64,000 nt of DNA. It comes from UBA9676 sp963741615 (GTDB lineage Bacteria; Actinomycetota; Actinomycetes; Streptosporangiales; Streptosporangiaceae). The stretch spans positions 1 to 64,000 of the forward strand of contig CAVUIU010000029.1 of assembly GCA_963741615.1 (NCBI GenBank), in the 5' to 3' direction. Below are positions 62,232 through 64,000 of the stretch, piece after piece. A program made the translations under genes and the position numbers. Position 1 is the stretch's first letter, and every line of letters begins with the position of its first letter. Under the pieces are notes generated by a model. That model ran no database searches and was not told where the DNA came from. It was given only the letters and a program-made list of their open reading frames with translations.

Positions 62232-62246
62232 TACCCCATTGCGGTA
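62232..62246. promoter_or_regulatory. Weak CsoR-like palindrome upstream of copA
   Basis: TACCCCATTGCGGTA has matching TACC / GGTA ends and a partly symmetrical centre. It is less convincing than the boxes at 56.6 and 60.2 kb, but it is correctly placed about 170 bases before copA. Confidence 0.35.
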
Positions 62247-62278
62247 TCCGGCGCCCAGAGTGGGAGCCGGGTGAGACA

Positions 62279-62400
62279 GGACGAGTTGTCTCGCAGCGGA
62301 CCCTGGAGTCGGTGGCGCTGGGTCTGCTTGAGGAGCATGTGTCCCAATGCGTCGCGCAGGCGCTCGCCGAGGGCCGGAACACGGCTACCCAGCCCGCACG
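62279..62400 (+). pseudogene. CsoR C-terminal remnant
   Basis: Reads GRVVSQRTLESVALGLLEEHVSQCVAQALAEGRN in the same frame as copA with no stop between. The ALESVALGLLxxHxxxCV pattern is the last helix of CsoR/RcnR-family copper repressors and includes the C-terminal metal cysteine. The N-terminal half, including the first copper ligand, has been replaced by IS1182 sequence. Confidence 0.65.
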
Positions 62401-62416
62401 GGGGAGCAGGATGCGA

Positions 62417-64000
62417 ATGAGCACGGTGACGGGTGACCAGGCGGCTGCCAGGCCGGATGGTTCGGGGCGTAGCGTAGAGCTTGCTATCGGCGGGATGACG
62501 TGCGCGTCGTGTGCGGCGCGGGTCGAAAAGAAGCTCAACAAGCTCGATGGGGTCACCGCGACGGTCAATTTCGCCACCGAGACGGCGCGGGTCAGCTACC
62601 GCGGCACTGTCAGCCCGGGTGAGCTGGTCACGGTCGTGGAACAGGCCGGGTATACCGCGGCCCTGCCCGCTGCTGCGCGGCCTGAAAGCCCGGAGCAGAC
62701 AGGGGCGCAGCCCTCGGCGGCTGAGCAGGATGAGGTGGCCTTGCTGCGTCAGCGGCTGTTGGTGTCGCTGGTGCTGGCCGTCCCGGTGGTGGTGCTGGCG
62801 ATGGTGCCGGCGGTGCAGTTCCGCAACTGGCAGTGGGCCTCGCTGGCGTTGGCCTCGCCGGTGGCGGTGTGGGGGGCGTGGCCGTTCCACCGCGCTGCTT
62901 TCACCAATGCCCGCCATGGTGCTGTGACCATGGACACGCTGATCTCGGTCGGTGTGGGGGCCGCTTATCTGTGGTCGCTGTATGCGCTGTTTTTCGGCAC
63001 CGCCGGCCGGCCGGGCATGCACATGAGCTTCGCGCTGCCGGCCACCGGTGCCGGCGCAGGTGACATCTACCTCGATGTCGCCGCCGGGGTGACGGTGCTT
63101 ATTCTGCTGGGCCGGTTTTTCGAGGCCCGCGCGAAACGCCGTGCGGGCGCGGCGCTGCGGGCGCTGCTGTCGCTGGGTGCCAAGGACGTCGCGGTGCTGC
63201 GCGATGGCCATGAGGTGCGGATTCCGGCGGGGCAGCTCGCGGTGGGTGACCTGTTCGTGGTCCGGCCCGGTGAGAAGATCGCGACCGATGGTGTGGTGGA
63301 GTCCGGCAGTTCCGCGGTCGACACCTCGATGCTGACCGGCGAGCCGGTCCCGGCCGAGGTGACCGCCGGGGATGCGGTGACCGGCGCGACGGTGAACGTG
63401 AGCGGCCGGCTGGTGGTCCGCGCCGCCCAAGTAGGCGCCGGCACCCAGTTCGCGCAGATCGCCCGGCTCGTATCCGATGCGCAGGCTCGCAAGGCGCCGG
63501 TGCAGCGGCTGGCCGACCGGATCTCCGCGGTCTTCGTCCCCGTCGTCATCGGCATCGCCATCGTGACGCTGATCGGGTGGCTGGCCGCCGGGCAGAGCCC
63601 GGGTGCAGCGTTCACTGCCGCGGTAGCGGTGCTGATCATCGCTTGCCCGTGCGCGATGGGGCTGGCCACACCGACCGCGCTGCTGGTCGGCACCGGCCGC
63701 GGCGCCCAGCTTGGCATCTTGATCAAGGGGCCGGAGGCCCTGGAGTCCACCCGCACCATCGACACGGTCGTGCTGGACAAGACCGGCACGATCACAACCG
63801 GGCGGATGAGCCTGGTGGATGTGGCGACCGCGCCCGGCGAGGAACCGGCCGAGGTCCTCCGCCTGGCCGGCGCGGTGGAAGACGCCTCCGGGCATCCGAT
63901 CGCAGTGGCGATCGCCGCCGGCGCCGCCGGACGGCTTGGCGGCCTGCCCGGCGTGGAGGGGTTCAACAGCCACGGGGGGCTCGGCGTCTCCGGCGTGGCC
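62417..64000 (+). CDS. copA: Copper-exporting P1B-type ATPase CopA (partial at window end)
   Basis: 528 residues are visible; the gene runs off the right edge. ATG 62417 was chosen for spacing to GGGAGCAGG; an in-frame ATG lies two codons earlier. Domains: heavy-metal-associated domain with GMTCASCAARVEKK, eight-helix P1B core, actuator motif LTGEPVPAE, transport motif IACPCAMGLATPTAL in helix 6, phosphorylation site VVLDKTGTITT and SGHPIAVAI of the nucleotide domain. The pump exports Cu(I). It follows a broken csoR, so it may be constitutively expressed. Confidence 0.95.
   Translation, partial: MSTVTGDQAAARPDGSGRSVELAIGGMTCASCAARVEKKLNKLDGVTATVNFATETARVSYRGTVSPGELVTVVEQAGYTAALPAAARPESPEQTGAQPSAAEQDEVALLRQRLLVSLVLAVPVVVLAMVPAVQFRNWQWASLALASPVAVWGAWPFHRAAFTNARHGAVTMDTLISVGVGAAYLWSLYALFFGTAGRPGMHMSFALPATGAGAGDIYLDVAAGVTVLILLGRFFEARAKRRAGAALRALLSLGAKDVAVLRDGHEVRIPAGQLAVGDLFVVRPGEKIATDGVVESGSSAVDTSMLTGEPVPAEVTAGDAVTGATVNVSGRLVVRAAQVGAGTQFAQIARLVSDAQARKAPVQRLADRISAVFVPVVIGIAIVTLIGWLAAGQSPGAAFTAAVAVLIIACPCAMGLATPTALLVGTGRGAQLGILIKGPEALESTRTIDTVVLDKTGTITTGRMSLVDVATAPGEEPAEVLRLAGAVEDASGHPIAVAIAAGAAGRLGGLPGVEGFNSHGGLGVSGVA

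Noticed and set aside
62231..62577. Leftward extension of the IS1182 frame to a start at 62577
   Set aside because: This part is antisense to the CsoR remnant and the copA start; transposase similarity begins only near 62205.

Overview
The window is high-GC DNA with GTG/TTG starts, strong GGAGG ribosome sites and actinobacterial gene families (ClpC with an IGF loop, DUF1918, DUF2180, PhoP-type direct-repeat boxes, tRNA-Ile of actinobacterial type). It most likely comes from a soil or acid-environment actinomycete. The species cannot be named from the sequence alone. The segment is accessory in character: many insertion sequences, truncated genes and duplicated fragments lie between metal, arsenic, phosphate and sulfur genes.

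Layout. 0.1-2.5 kb: a tyrosine recombinase, a SAM methyltransferase and a frameshifted small zinc-finger gene. 2.7-5.3 kb: clpC on the minus strand. 5.8-13.4 kb: a mobile-element pile-up. An IS256-type transposase is followed by an IS110-family transposase gene whose first catalytic motif is split by a group II intron. The reverse transcriptase of that intron is itself split at its YADD motif by a second, different group II intron. This three-level nest is the most striking feature of the window. 14-19 kb: DUF1918, a GH65 phosphorylase lacking its C-terminal part, an alpha/beta hydrolase and a small conserved protein. 19-27 kb: decayed IS copies around a GNAT gene, a truncated recombinase with a perfect inverted repeat at its break, a DinB-type protein and a DUF1326/DUF2182 pair. 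27.5-30 kb: a TauE-type exporter and an IS1380 transposase.

31-36.3 kb is an arsenic island: ArsR, ArsM methyltransferase, a second ArsR, an aquaglyceroporin, a CoA-disulfide-reductase-like flavoprotein and a PstS-type lipoprotein. 36.6-39.9 kb holds PadR and GntR regulators, a universal stress protein and PhoU. 40.4-44.5 kb is a pstSCAB phosphate uptake operon behind a five-unit PHO box. 44.7-46.8 kb is a scrapyard: a decayed copy of part of the flavoprotein gene, an ArsR remnant, a frameshifted MFS gene, the 3' half of a tRNA-Ile (a likely integration scar) and a truncated copy of a class V aminotransferase. 46.9-48.6 kb is a second arsenic operon, arsR-ACR3-DUF2180, with overlapping reading frames.

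49-58.7 kb carries an MFS-MarR-lgt operon, an OsmC/class V aminotransferase pair, two related CDF-like membrane proteins, a PIG-L deacetylase with a DUF2892 protein, and a hotdog-like protein. 59.9-64 kb has a SHOCT membrane protein, IS5 and IS1182 remnants and the start of a CopA copper ATPase. CsoR/CstR-like operators precede the DUF2892/PIG-L pair and the SHOCT gene, and a weaker one lies upstream of copA. This suggests a copper or persulfide-responsive regulon. A CsoR C-terminal remnant lies in frame directly ahead of copA.
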